NCBI GenBank assembly: GCA_032433765.1 | Contig: JAVIAB010000047.1 | Span: 19,067,011-19,131,010 of the forward strand | Source: Megaustenia siamemsis | Taxonomy: Eukaryota; Mollusca; Gastropoda; Stylommatophora; Ariophantidae | Direction: 5' to 3' | DNA length: 64,000 nt | In this document: positions 22,800-34,012 of the stretch, piece after piece | Position numbering within the stretch: the stretch's first letter is position 1 | Layout: every line of letters begins with the position of its first letter | Translations under genes and position numbers: made by a program | The notes under the pieces: model-generated | What the model was told of the DNA's origin: nothing | Databases searched by the model: none | What the model saw: the letters and a program-made list of their open reading frames with translations, nothing else

Positions 22800-24180
22800 T
22801 ATTTATATGTATTTTATATATTCCCGCTAGCAACATACAAAAAATAAAAATTCAGAACATTGTTGGCAGGACAAATCTGAACTAATATCTGTAACAGAAT
22901 TTGGCGTGGGTTACATTAAATTACATATTGGGAAATAAAGATGAACCATGGGTTGGATAGCTTAGTCTGTACTCATTTCTCAACATATTATAACAGTAAC
23001 ATAAGAATAACAGTCGCCAGGAGTTAGTGGCAAAATAACATAGGCAATGGGAATTTGAAAAAGTGTTGGGATGGAAGTAGCTGTAACAGAATTGTATGAA
23101 TTATAATTCAAACAGATGAATAGCAAGTTTTGGATGTGTATTGTCCCACTTGTTACTGGGGAAAGTGGTAATGGTCACATGACTTGACCCATCAGCATGT
23201 CCAGGAAAGAAATTAGGTTGACAAACTCAGGGCCAGTAGATGTCCAGTAGACCAGAAAGATGTTACTCATAAGAATCATGGTAGCGTTGTTTTAGAACAA
23301 GTTAGTAAGGTCAATTAGATGTCAAGATGGCCACATTGTTTCGGCAATTTTGACACAAAGTTCATAAGCTCGCGGATTTTGATTGGTTGCGAGGTAACTG
23401 CGCGAAGCCTGTGGCAATAAATTATGCAAATGAGATGGGGTTACTTAAGCTTATGGACACAAGTTCGGAGCAGGTAGAGGCAGGATCAAGAGTTGAGGCA
23501 AGATCGGTAGAAATTCAGAGCAGATAGGGAGAGAATAGAAATTACTTAAGATAAGTTAGTTGAGAATTAAATAGAACAAGAATAGTACAAATAGAAACAT
23601 AGAAAACATGTTCAATATAATAGCTAAGTCAGTAAATACATAATTTAGTTGTGTAGTGTTTTCAAATGAGATTCAGAATGTTGTGTTCCAGAGACAATAG
23701 TAAGTAGGTTAAATATAACTAAAGTGTAACATAAGACAGTTGTGGTGTAAAAGATAGAATATTGATCGTCACAGGGAATCAGTACTAGAAGTTGCTCCAT
23801 TAAGATCGGCGCTAGCCTAGAGAGTTAATCTCAATGAAGAACAGTATTTATGATTTACATATTCCACTAGATAATCATCACGTGCCAAGAGAAATTCAGT
23901 AAACTTGAATGAACATGATTTGCATAGTCTCATTGTTGAATACGACAGTACTTTGTGCTGTTTTATGTGTTCTGTGACAAGTAAAACAGTTAAGAGTATT
24001 ATGAAGAGCTATATAAATAAGAAGTGAAACATATTTTAAAAATCTGGAACAATATTGACACAGTAACTCCAGCATATAAGACCGTAAATTATTAGCCAGT
24101 TTCTTAAATTAAAAAAATTAATTAAATAAACAGACTTTATGAGAGCATAAGTTTATTTGGCATCGAATGGATACAAGGAG
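22800..24180. other. No gene recognised
   Basis: Intergenic sequence without supportable coding potential. Its last part may be 5' sequence of the family B copy that follows. Confidence 0.4.
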
Positions 24181-24185
24181 ACCAT

Positions 24186-25060
24186 TTGGAGGACCTCGAC
24201 TTTGCTGATGACATAGTTCTCATCAGCAGTCAGATAAAAACGATGCAGGAAAACACAAATGAACTATCATCAATAGCCAGCAAAATTGGGCTTGAGGTCA
24301 ATCATGAAAAGACTAAAGTCATGAAAAGTTTAATTCCAACAAGTGACAAAATATACATGGAAAACAAACCAGTAGAAGAGATCAATCACTTTATCTATCT
24401 TGGAAGTCACATTGATCGAGAAGGGGATACGAGCAGAGAAATTAGAATCAGAATAGCTAAAGCAGCAATGTCTTTCAGAAGCCTTGAAAAGTTGTGGAAA
24501 TCAAAACTCATTAGCACAAACACAAAACTTAGGCTATTCAAATCAAATGTACTATCAACCCTTACGTATGCGTGTGAAAGCTGGAAAACAACAAGAGATA
24601 TAGAAACAAAGTTGAACGCATTCGAAAATAAATGTCTATGGAAAATACTTGGTATAGCATGGAACGAATTCAAAACAAACGAGGAAATTTGAGAAATCGC
24701 CAATCAACCACTAATATCTTCAGTAATAAAGAAAAGACGATGGTCATACGTTGGACATGTGATGAGAAGAGATAATAATCGAATAGCAAAGCAAGCCCTC
24801 ATATGGGAAACAACAGGTAAAAGAAAAAGAGGAAGACCCAGGGAGACACTGAGAAGAACATTGATGAGAGAGGCAAGAGCAGCAGGAGTCGGCTCCCTCA
24901 ATGAGATAGAACTGCTTGCACAGAACAGAGACAGATGGCGAGATTTGATAAAATATCTTTAAAAGAAAACTGCTAGAACAAAAAATCATATAGGAGAAGG
25001 TGTATCTTGGTCTACGCTCTATGGGCCGGTTACGGTTCGAAAGGTCAATAGATAGATAGA
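24186..25060 (+). mobile_element. Non-LTR retrotransposon RT C-terminal half (family B)
   Basis: Encodes the RT palm motif FADD (LDFADDIVLIS), then YLGSHIDREGD, TLTYACESWKTTR, WSYVGHVMRRDNN and KRGRPRETLRRTL, ending DRWRDLIKYL and stop. One in-frame TGA near 24690 breaks the frame. The 3' end carries GGGCCGGTTACGGTTCGAAA and a GATAGATAGA tail. 5'-truncated; a near-identical shorter copy lies at 53570-54195. Confidence 0.9.
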
Positions 25061-25164
25061 AGTTTATTTACTCGTATAATCTTGGAAATTGTGCATCTAT
25101 GGATGAAGATAACCTGAGCCCAGTTCCCAGTACATTCCCTCCTTTCTTTAAGCTGATAAATAAA

Positions 25165-25428
25165 TAAAAAAGTAAAGTACCCCCGTCACGCCAAGTGGCG
25201 TATAGGGAATATGGTGTTAGTGACCATAAATGTTACATACCTGCGCATGATTTTTGGGGTAATGTGGTCGGTATTACGCCCGTGCCGCTTTACTTTCCGA
25301 AAAAAAAAAAAAAAAAAAAAAAAAAATCCAGTACCCATTAAAGGCAGGGTGAACCGGAGCCGTCGATTAGGATCGAACCCTACTTATTGTCGTTTGTAGC
25401 CCATTTCACTTAGCTATCGTGGCTCTCT
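25165..25428 (-). mobile_element. SINE family 1, minus strand, expanded A run
   Basis: Complete family 1 copy in reverse. The short A tract near the CTTTCC..AGAAAA block has grown to about 25 A (25302-25326), probably replication slippage. Confidence 0.9.
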
Positions 25429-25859
25429 CTTTCACCTGATATTTTACTAAATTGAATTTAGTTCGTGACACCACAAACAAAACTTCACATTTTTAGTAAA
25501 AGCAAATATTTTTGTATGAATTTGAAGATAAATTAGTTAATGTTCGTCATCTGCGTGCGGCTAAAACCATTGTTAGTTTTGCTGGCTGAAAAGCCAACGT
25601 AGGGTGTTTGAAACACTGTAGACAAAAATGATTTCTTCTATAGAGAGGGTGAAATAAAAATCCTGAGTCTCACACGTCATGGTGACTGCTTTGACTAAGT
25701 GACCTTTATCCCTCTGGTATTATCATGAGCCCCCACACATACACCAGTAATGGTGTGTCGTTAAGAGAGTATAAAATGACAAGAAACTAACAAGTTTAAG
25801 AAGAGTTTCGCGAGATGTAATTCAGTATTAAATTTGTAACCACACAAGTTTTACAACGA

Positions 25860-26395
25860 TACAGCTTCTTCTACTCACTTCTTCTTTCCTTCCTCATCTG
25901 CCTTTCAGCGTCGAGGGAGATATAATTTGCGGTCTTTTGCTCTTCTGTTCGCCTCTGCTGCTGTTATGATTCCTAGTGCTTCTAATATTCCATCGATCCA
26001 TCTTTTTCGTGGTCGACCCTTGGGTCTGGTGTTCTCACAACGTTTGTTGAAGGCTCGTTGTGTTGTGTTTTAATAATTCTGCCTTGTCACGTGGCCAAAC
26101 CATTTTATCTGCTGTTTCCTTATACATGCTATGGCGGTGGATATTCCTAGCTTTTTTCTCAGTTCTTCATTTCTGATCTTATCTCTCAGACTTTTCATGT
26201 CATTCGTCTAACACATTTCATCTCTGTAGAGGTTATTTTTCTTATTGTTCTTGCATCTAGGGCCCAGGTCTGGCATTAGTAGCACAACGTTGGGATGAAG
26301 ATTGTATTGTATAGTGCTCGTTTTGCCTCCAGAGTTATTTCCTTGTTGGACAATAGTTGTGATAACTGTTCAATGATTTAACAAGCTCTAATCAC
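25860..26395 (-). mobile_element. Non-LTR retrotransposon tail (family F)
   Basis: The minus strand encodes a KWFGHVTRQ-like, RPKGRPRKRWIDGILEAL-like C-terminus and ends in the ERQMRKERRSE-like motif with an AAGAAGAAG tail. The same family is at 61975-62730 (-), 26870-27110 (+) and 59060-59325 (+). Degenerate. Confidence 0.75.
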
Positions 26396-26869
26396 TTTGG
26401 ATATAAAAATAGAAGGATCTTGTATTTTATGTTTCTGGAAAGACACATACATGTATCAGCAAATCAACTAAAGTATCAATGATAAACAACTGTGAACTAG
26501 CCCGCCTTACTGGAGACACAACCGAGTAATTTAATTATTACGAGCTTGCCGAGGGGCAATGTGCTGTACTGAAAGGTGTAGGCGTGAACCAGATAGAGGC
26601 TGTCTATACAGTTTATTCTGTTGCGTATTTCTTCGAGTGCCACTCCAAAATATGTAGACCTATTTTAACTACGTTTGTTTCACTATGACATTTCCTATGA
26701 TACGTACAGAATGAGAAACTTAAAATGGGACTGATGTAAGTGCGTGCGCACACGCAGACGTGTCACTCGCTCGGCAAAAGTTGATCTCATTGTATGGATT
26801 TGGTACAGCGCATTAGACCTGAGAGATCATATCAGGAAAACAGAAAAGAAAAAAACTTGAAATAATTCC

Positions 26870-27110
26870 TGCCATAAAATACATAAAGAAACAACATATA
26901 AAATGGTTTGGCCATGTGATAAAAAAGGAAGACTACAACTCAACGAGCCTATAATAAACGTTAAGGGAACACCAGACCCAAGAGCCGACCGTTAAAATGA
27001 TAGATTGATGAATATTATTATACACACATAAACATAGCAACAGAAGAGCAAAATACCACAAACGATATCTCCCTTCGACGCTGGAAAGCAAATGAAGAAG
27101 AAGACAGATT
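26870..27110 (+). mobile_element. Non-LTR retrotransposon tail (family F), decayed
   Basis: Frame fragments KWFGHVIRKEDYNSTSL and related codons, then GACGCTGGAAAGCAAATGAA, the family F terminus, ending AGAAGAAGA. Several indels. Confidence 0.7.
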
Positions 27111-27399
27111 ATATAGGCAAGTGGCTCGCTGGTTGTAAGTTGGTTCAATCTGTACTTTATATTTGAATTCCAAAGTGATGAAAGCCCCGGCACAGTAACC
27201 AAGAAACAATCGTTATTGTGGCAAAACCCAAGGCAGGAGACCACAAATATAAATTACATATAAAACATTGTATCAACAACGCCGCAAAACCACTCAGAAA
27301 AAGACCCCCATTAACATACAAAGAACATAAAGGAATCATATTGGGGAAACTCCTAAACGAGAGACGAACGTAAGTTTCACCGGGCACATGGTATGAAAA

Positions 27400-27665
27400 G
27401 AGAACTACTACTAAACACAATTAGAACAAGACAAATGCTATTTCTGGGCCATGTTAAAAGACACAACAGCCTATAAAAAGTAACCCTGGAGGGGAAAATA
27501 CAAGGTAAAAGAGGAAGACCAAGACTAACATGGACGAGTAACATCAAAAGATGGACAAACCAGCCTATGCCAACCTGCATTATCAAATCAAGAGACAGAG
27601 CAGAATAGCGATCCATGGTAGCCAACTCATTTACGGAGATGGCACTCGATGATGATGATGGCATG
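27400..27665 (+). mobile_element. Non-LTR retrotransposon tail (family G)
   Basis: Encodes an LFLGHVKRHNS-like start, GKIQGKRGRPRLTWTSNIKR and WRSMVANSF-like residues, then a GATGATGATGATGGC tail. It matches the better-preserved copy at 48780-49030; stops are present. Confidence 0.78.
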
Positions 27666-28200
27666 GTATGTTAAAGTGTTTTCTTGCACTATTGTGTGTA
27701 GATTTTTTTACTTTCCTTGAGTGTTCTTTGGTTAATTTATGGAACATAAGAAAACGCGTGGCTATGGGGATTTCGTGTCCCTGATGGTCATGCATGACAT
27801 ATTCAACGAGTATATATTGGTTTGATTAAATAAAAATTGGCAATGGAGTTGATTAGAATATTTATTATAACATTATATGCAACAACAATGCATTTTAAAT
27901 AATATATATAGTAATCACAAATGTAACAAAGAAAACATTAAAATATACCTGACACACCTTTGGTGTTAGTGCCACATTCATCGTGTCCCATCACCGTCGT
28001 TACATTTAGGAATTTTCTGGTCAGGATAACATGAAGCCGTTCACGATATAAAGAATTTATATGTTTTCATTTTCAAATGCTGTGTACTTTCTAATTCAAG
28101 ATCGTATTTACGTCTAGGAAATGACCAAGTTTCATGAGGCGATTACCAACAAATCTCACGATTAAAAAATAAAGTGACTGCTTCCTATAAAAAAAAAGTA
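27666..28200. other. No gene recognised
   Basis: AT-rich intergenic DNA. Nothing supportable. Confidence 0.4.
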
Positions 28201-28204
28201 ACAA

Positions 28205-28410
28205 ATATATATCTATCTATTCACCTTTCCAGCCGTAGCCGGCCCACAGGGCAAAAACCCAGATACTCTTTCTCTTTTCTAAATTTTTATTCTAGCAGTT
28301 TTCAATCCTTGTAAAGATCTTTATCAAATCTCGCCATATGTCTCTGTTCTGTGCAAGCAGCTCTTATCTCATTAAGTGAGCAGATTCTTGCTGCTCCTGC
28401 CTCAAATATA
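28205..28410 (-). mobile_element. Family B retrotransposon 3' end, minus strand
   Basis: Reverse copy of the family B terminus: ATCTATCTATTCACCTTTCC, the GGCCCACAGGGC block, and the codons for NRDIWRDLIKDL-like residues. Only about 200 bases, 5'-truncated. Confidence 0.8.
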
Positions 28411-29300
28411 GATGAATAATATTATTGAAATTGGTTTCGTGCAATTATTTCTTCGTCATTTTAGTAACAACGACATTTAATAGTATTTATTATTTTTTTT
28501 TTATTATATATTTATTTACGGGAAAACGAGATGAGGGACTAATTTGTTTGCTGGAAAATGGAACAGGGAACTAACTTATTAGTGAATACAGGTATCATGA
28601 TATCTGAATTTCGACCGTCGGTGAGCCCAAAGGCCTGGAAAAAAATTGTAGGGTGTGTGAGCAAACAAACACCTCTGCAGATAGTTGAAGATTCGATCAA
28701 TATATACGTGCACTAACCATTGTGTTACAAAGATATAATAAATATATCAGACACAAGCGATAAGCAATGTCAATTCATGAACACTTAGGTTATAACACAG
28801 CAAGTAACAGATAATACACTGAAAATAACATATATTTTGTAACAATTATTGGATACTTTCTTATCAGGTTATCGCTTTAAGATCAAAGACCACTTGTGTT
28901 CTCTTAACTTTGCAATCTGACGTATAATCGAAGAACAATCAGTAGCATAAACTTGAACACATATATCATGTATATAGTATCGGACCGACAAATAATACAG
29001 TGACATATACGCCCTGTGGTGTCCTATAGAACAGCAGAATATGCCCATCTAATCATGGTTCGTGATCAACATATTGTATGACGCTCAAAGTCTGGTTCAC
29101 ACTTTGCTTCTCTGAGTCAACTATTCTCCACCATGTTGCTTTAGTTAGCCTCCCTTCAACTTGTATCCCTAGTCCACTATTTGACAGATGGTTTCTAGAT
29201 CACACTTGACTACATAACCTACTCAAATCAGAAACATTGCCGGTTATCATTTCGTGCGTTTTTTCTTGGTTACACTTCTTGGCCAGTTTTTTGCATGCTG
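28411..29300. other. No gene recognised
   Basis: AT-rich intergenic DNA. Nothing supportable. Confidence 0.4.
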
Positions 29301-29309
29301 ACTTTGTCT

Positions 29310-29735
29310 GGTCAAAGTTCATCGGTGCTATATACAGCCAATTCTGACCTATGGAAGCGAAAAATGGACAGTAGACGAATGAAAACACGATTAGAGGCCT
29401 CAGAGATGGGATTTTTCATAAGAATTTGAAGGTTCTATGGAAAGCTAAAAAGGCCAATGAGGAGATTCTCAAAAAGGCCAATACAAAAAGGGAACTACTA
29501 AAACAATCAACATTTTTCGGGCACATCAAGAGAAGAGGAAAGTTGGAATACTTCGTTACAACTGGCAAAATAGAAGGAAAAAGAGATCGCGGACGACAAA
29601 AAAAGAAAATACTGGATAGCTTGGTGTCATGGCATGGAAAACAGTCAACAACAGAACGGAAACGATGCACTATAGATAGAAGTTTGTGGAAGGACATGAT
29701 CGCCTACGTCAACCGGTATGGCGCATGATGATCGT
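29310..29735 (+). mobile_element. Family A retrotransposon tail, copy 1 of a duplicated set
   Basis: Encodes WKAKKANEEILKKANTKREL, TFFGHIKRRGKLEYFVTTGK, KILDSLVSWHGKQSTTERKR and RSLWKDMIAYVNRYGA, then ATGATG. It starts in CGGTGCTATATACAGCCAAT, also seen at 57768. It is the left member of three family A tails alternating with a repeated spacer. Confidence 0.88.
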
Positions 29736-31885
29736 GATATGAAAACAAAAATCACAATTTCCTCTTAATACTTTGTTTGGAGGGAGGGGAGGGGTTGATC
29801 TATACTGGGATTATTGCCAAATGTTGTTTACTGTGTGACATAAAATATTCTGGATTAGTTCATCGTTGATGGACTCTATTATCAGCTGCCACTACAAGCT
29901 TGAACACACTGCATTAAAAAATAAACAGTAATGTACAGCAATGGTTTCCGTATGATAAGGAAACAATAGAAATGTGTGAAATTATGGGCTTAATGGTTTT
30001 TAGCAAATTACTTTTGATTTATACCTAAGGTGACCAGACGTCCCGATTTTTCTGGGACAGTTCCGATTTGTTACTGTTTTTTCAACCTTTGTCCCGGATT
30101 TGTTACTGTCCCGAATTTGTCCTGATTTTGGCCGATTTTTTAGCTTTTGTCCCGGATTTGTTAAAATACATTAGTGACACAAACGTTTACCAATTTTTCC
30201 AATATGGTAAACGAAGGCCACAGGCCGAAACGTCAGCATTGTGTTGTGTTCCTTCCTTGTAAAGCAGTCACCATACCTTGGAGTGTTTAACACTCCTCAC
30301 CACTGGCTCCTTGCTACCAGCTTTACCGCAGCATAGCAATTATTTGCCTGTTCCCTCCCCAAACGTCTCTTCGACTTAAAAAAAATATACATTATTCCGT
30401 GTTGTGTAGAAAATGTTTAAAAAGTTGAACTGCCTATTCATTTGGCGAAACAGTAACAGCAAAATGCGCTCCAAGTTTTAAATTTGAATACTGAAACTGA
30501 AATACTGATTAAAAAATCACAGGAATTCTGCTTCACCTTCAATTTAAGTGAGTATCACTGTTTCTTTTTATTTCCCGATAACGTTTTGTAAGCTTATAAT
30601 GTTAGGTGTTTTAATCAGTTTTAAAATATATGTATTATTCACTTAAAAAGTCAGCTCCTATAAAACACTAGAAAGAAACAATCAACATTTTTCGGGCACA
30701 TCATGAGAAGAGGAAAGTTGGAATACTTCGTTACAACTGGCAAAATAGAAGGAAAAAGAGATCGCGGACGACAAAGAAAGAAAATACTGGATAGCTTGGT
30801 GTCATGGCATGGAAAACTGTCAACCACAGAATTGATGCGAACCATTGTTGAAAAAAAATTATGGAAGGCATGATCGCCTACGCCAACCGGTATGGCGCAT
30901 GACGATCGTGATATGAAAACAAAAATCACAATTACGCATTTCCTCTTAATACTTTGTTTGGAGGGAGGGAAGTGGGGGGGGGGGGGGGGGGGGCGCTGGG
31001 GATCTATACTGGGATTATTGCCAAATGTTGTTTACTGTGTGACATAAAATATTCTGGATTAGTTCATCGTTGATGGACTCTTTTATCAGCTGCCACTACA
31101 AGCTTGAACACACTGCATTAAAAAATAAACAGTAATGTACAGCAATGGTTTCCGTATGATAAGGAAACAATAGAAATGTGTGAAATTATGGGCCTAATGT
31201 TTTTAACAAATTACTTTTGATTTATACCTAAGGTGACCAGACGTCCCGATTTTTCTGGGACAGTTCCGATTTTTTATTGTTTTTTTCAACCTTTGTCCCG
31301 GATTTGTTACTGTCCCAAATTTGTCCCGATTTTGGCCGATTTTTTAGCTTTTGTCCCGGATTTGTTAAAATACATTAGTGACACAAACGTTTACCAATTT
31401 TGCCAATATGGTAAATGAAGGCCACAGGCCGAAACGTCAGCATTGTGTTGTGTTCCTTCCTTGTAAAGCAGTCACCATACCTTGGAGTGTTTAACACTCC
31501 TCACCACTGGCTCCTTGCTACCAGCTTTACCGCAGCATCGCAATTATTTGCCTGTTCCCTCCCCAAACGTCTCTTCGACTTTAAAAAAAAATATACATTA
31601 TTCCGTGTTGTGTAGAAAATGTTTAAAAAGTTGAGCTGCCTATTCATTTGGCGAAACAGTAACAGCAAAATGCGCTCCAAGTTTTAAATCTTGTATACTG
31701 AAACTGAAATACTGATTAGAAAATTATAGCAATTCTGCTTCACCTTCAATTTAAGTGAGTATCACTCTTTCTTTTTATCTCCTGATAACGTTTTGTAACC
31801 TTATAATGTTAGGTGTTTTAATCAGTTTAAAAATATATGTATTATTCACTTAAAAAGGCAGCTCCTAAAAAACACCAGAAAGAAA
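29504..31885. repeat. Two tandem copies of a 1.18-1.2-kb unit
   Basis: CAATCAACATTTTTCGGGCA recurs at 29504, 30679 and 31886 (spacings 1175 and 1207). Each unit is a family A tail followed by the same spacer of about 0.95 kb (AAAATCACAATT, then TACTTTGTTTGGAGGGAGG, then CGTCCCGATTTTTCTGGGAC and so on). The second unit has a G run at about 30974-30993 that the first lacks. Confidence 0.9.
30655..30905 (+). mobile_element. Family A retrotransposon tail, copy 2
   Basis: Same C-terminal codons as the first copy (ACATCATGAGAAGAGGAAAG region) with a frameshift near the end (AAAAAAAATTATGGAAGG). Lies at the junction of the tandem units. Confidence 0.85.
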
Positions 31886-32125
31886 CAATCAACATTTTTC
31901 GGGCACATCTTGAGAAGAGGAAAGTTGGAATACTTGGTTACAACTGGCAAAATAAAAAGAAAGAGAGATTGCGGACAACAAAGAGAGAAAATACTGGATA
32001 GCTTGGTGTCATGGCATGGAAAGCAGTCAACAACAGAATTTATACGATGCACTGTAGATAGAAGATTGTGGAGGGACATGATCACCTACGCCAACCGGTA
32101 TGGTACATGATGATGATGATTATTC
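31855..32125 (+). mobile_element. Family A retrotransposon tail, copy 3
   Basis: Encodes LRRGKLEYLVTTGKIKRK, KILDSLVSWHGKQSTTEFIR and [16 protein letters not shown], then TGATGATGATGAT. It closes the duplicated set; its spacer partner is not repeated again. Confidence 0.88.
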
Positions 32126-33060
32126 ACTTGATAAAGACGGAAAAAAATTCATTTTATTGATGGAAATTTTAAGTCAAATTAATCCGTCCCGGATTAGGGT
32201 TTCAAAAATATGGTCACATTATTTATAACTCACATTAATTGGTAAATAATCTAATTAACAAATATGCTCTCTGCTATAATTACTTGAATAAATGTATGAA
32301 TACATTTTCTAGAAAATCACACCACGAAAATGATAAAGAATATCTATCTATTGTTCTTTCGAGCCGAAGACGACACATAGGGCAGAACCACAATCTCGAA
32401 AACAGAAACCTTGAGTGCCAAAAAGGCACATATTGCAGAGATCACTGTTTCTAAAATCTATGGCTCTGTTTCCATAACAATTCTTTTAACAATGATAGCT
32501 TGTCAAGCCATCGATCAATCTCCTTTGTCACCTCTTACGACATGATTGGAAGGTCACAGTGTCACTATTCTAAACTCCCTTATAACGAGGCCCCGGTAAC
32601 ACACGGGAATATCCTGGCTGTATAATTCATGTACTAGGGGAGATTATTATTAAAATTCACTGAACACTTGAAAGCAATAGATGTCAGTGATCTTCTCTTT
32701 AATATTTTCTCAAAATAAGTGAGTCAGGTATTCATAAATTATTTTTTGTTTTAGTTAGGTTGACTAATGAGTGTCCGGTTTGAATTGAAATATATTTATA
32801 TCTTTATGTCGGCAATGGTCAGTATGGCGACGGCCACGTAATTTACATTTTAGAACTTAGCTGTAAAGTGCAAAGCAAGGATAGTGATTATTTCATTAAT
32901 ATGCCATCCGTTAATCACTCTAAGGACACGCGTTCCCCAAGACGTTAAAACACCTTCATTGAAACACCCTAAAGTCACGGACACAACACTGCGTTAAAGC
33001 ACCTTCAAATAAACATCTTAACGACACATAGACCATAATACGTTAAAACACTGTCAATTA
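32126..33060. other. Mostly unrecognised; non-LTR terminus at 32340-32450
   Basis: Contains the reversed terminus TATCTATTGTTCTTTCGAGC, then CGAAGACGACACATAGGGCA, of the family also seen at 18405 and 44100. The rest is AT-rich with nothing recognised. Confidence 0.5.
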
Positions 33061-33084
33061 AAACCACTAAAGACACATTTATTG

Positions 33085-33310
33085 AATGGGCACATTTTTT
33101 GGGCACAAGAGAAAAGAAAAGTTGGAGTACTTTGATACAACCTGCAAAATATTGGGAAAAAGAGATCGCGGACGATAAAGAGAGATGGTACTAGATAGTT
33201 TGGTGTTATGGCATGGAAAAACAGTCAACAGCAGAATTGATTCGATGCACGGTTGATAAAAAATTATGGAAGGGCATGATCGCATACGCCAATCGATATG
33301 GCGCATGGTG
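33085..33310 (+). mobile_element. Family A retrotransposon tail, decayed
   Basis: Codons for a KLEYFDTTCKI-like stretch, GKRDRG and LDSLVLWHGK are recognisable with frameshifts, ending GGAAGGGCATGATCGCATAC and ATATGGCGCATGGTGACG. 5'-truncated. Confidence 0.8.
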
Positions 33311-33382
33311 ACGAAAGGCACACGTACAGTACAACGCGTAAAACACAAATTAAACATTTAACGACATGTATGCGTCAATGCG

Positions 33383-33636
33383 GGACCCGCGATAGCTCAG
33401 TGGTTAGTGAACTGGACTACAAAGGACAAGAGGTCGGGGGCGATCCTGACCGACGGCTTCCGGTTCACCCAGCCTTAAATGGGTACCTGATATTTTTTTT
33501 CTGGAAAAGTAAAGCGGCACGGGCGTAATACCGACCACATTACCCCAAAAATCATGTGCCGAAAGTATGTAAAATGTATGGTCAATAACACCATATTCCC
33601 TATACGCCACTTGGCGTGACGGTGCTATTTACTTTT
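33383..33636 (+). mobile_element. SINE family 1, well preserved
   Basis: A box TAGCTCAGTGGTTAGTG intact; B box altered to GGGGGCGATCCTGACC. All body blocks and the CCACTTGGCGTGACGGTGCT end are present. Confidence 0.92.
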
Positions 33637-33734
33637 TAAAAAATATATAACAATACGTTAAATTACTACAAATTAAGCAATCTACGATCAAAAATACGTT
33701 ACAAAACGTTAAAATACCACTAATTAAAAAGTCT

Positions 33735-34012
33735 AAAGACACCGGGGGAGAGAAACTGGCTTGGAAGCAACATGTTACAGAAGAAATTAAAATACTACGG
33801 CAAAGTTGGAAGATAAAGCGGCATTGAAAGAACAATAATAAAGGGCATTGTTCAAGGTTGATGAGACACAAGGGCAGACCAAGTAGAAGTTGGTTTCAGA
33901 TCATGAAAGAGACCTTGAACATGGCGATAGAAGAAGTGAGAGATCTGGCTAGAGATAGGTATTCTTTCAGACGGGTTGTGATGAGTGCATTCTGTGGGAG
34001 ATCTGACTAAGG
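33735..34012 (+). mobile_element. Non-LTR retrotransposon C-terminus that seeds the 60-bp array
   Basis: Codons read RLMRHKGRPSRSWFQIMKET, then EVRDLARDRYSFRRVVMS and AFCGRSD followed by TAA. This layout (basic GRPxxSW, charged helix, stop) is the end of a non-LTR RT ORF. The last 20 codons continue seamlessly into the 60-bp tandem array. Confidence 0.75.
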
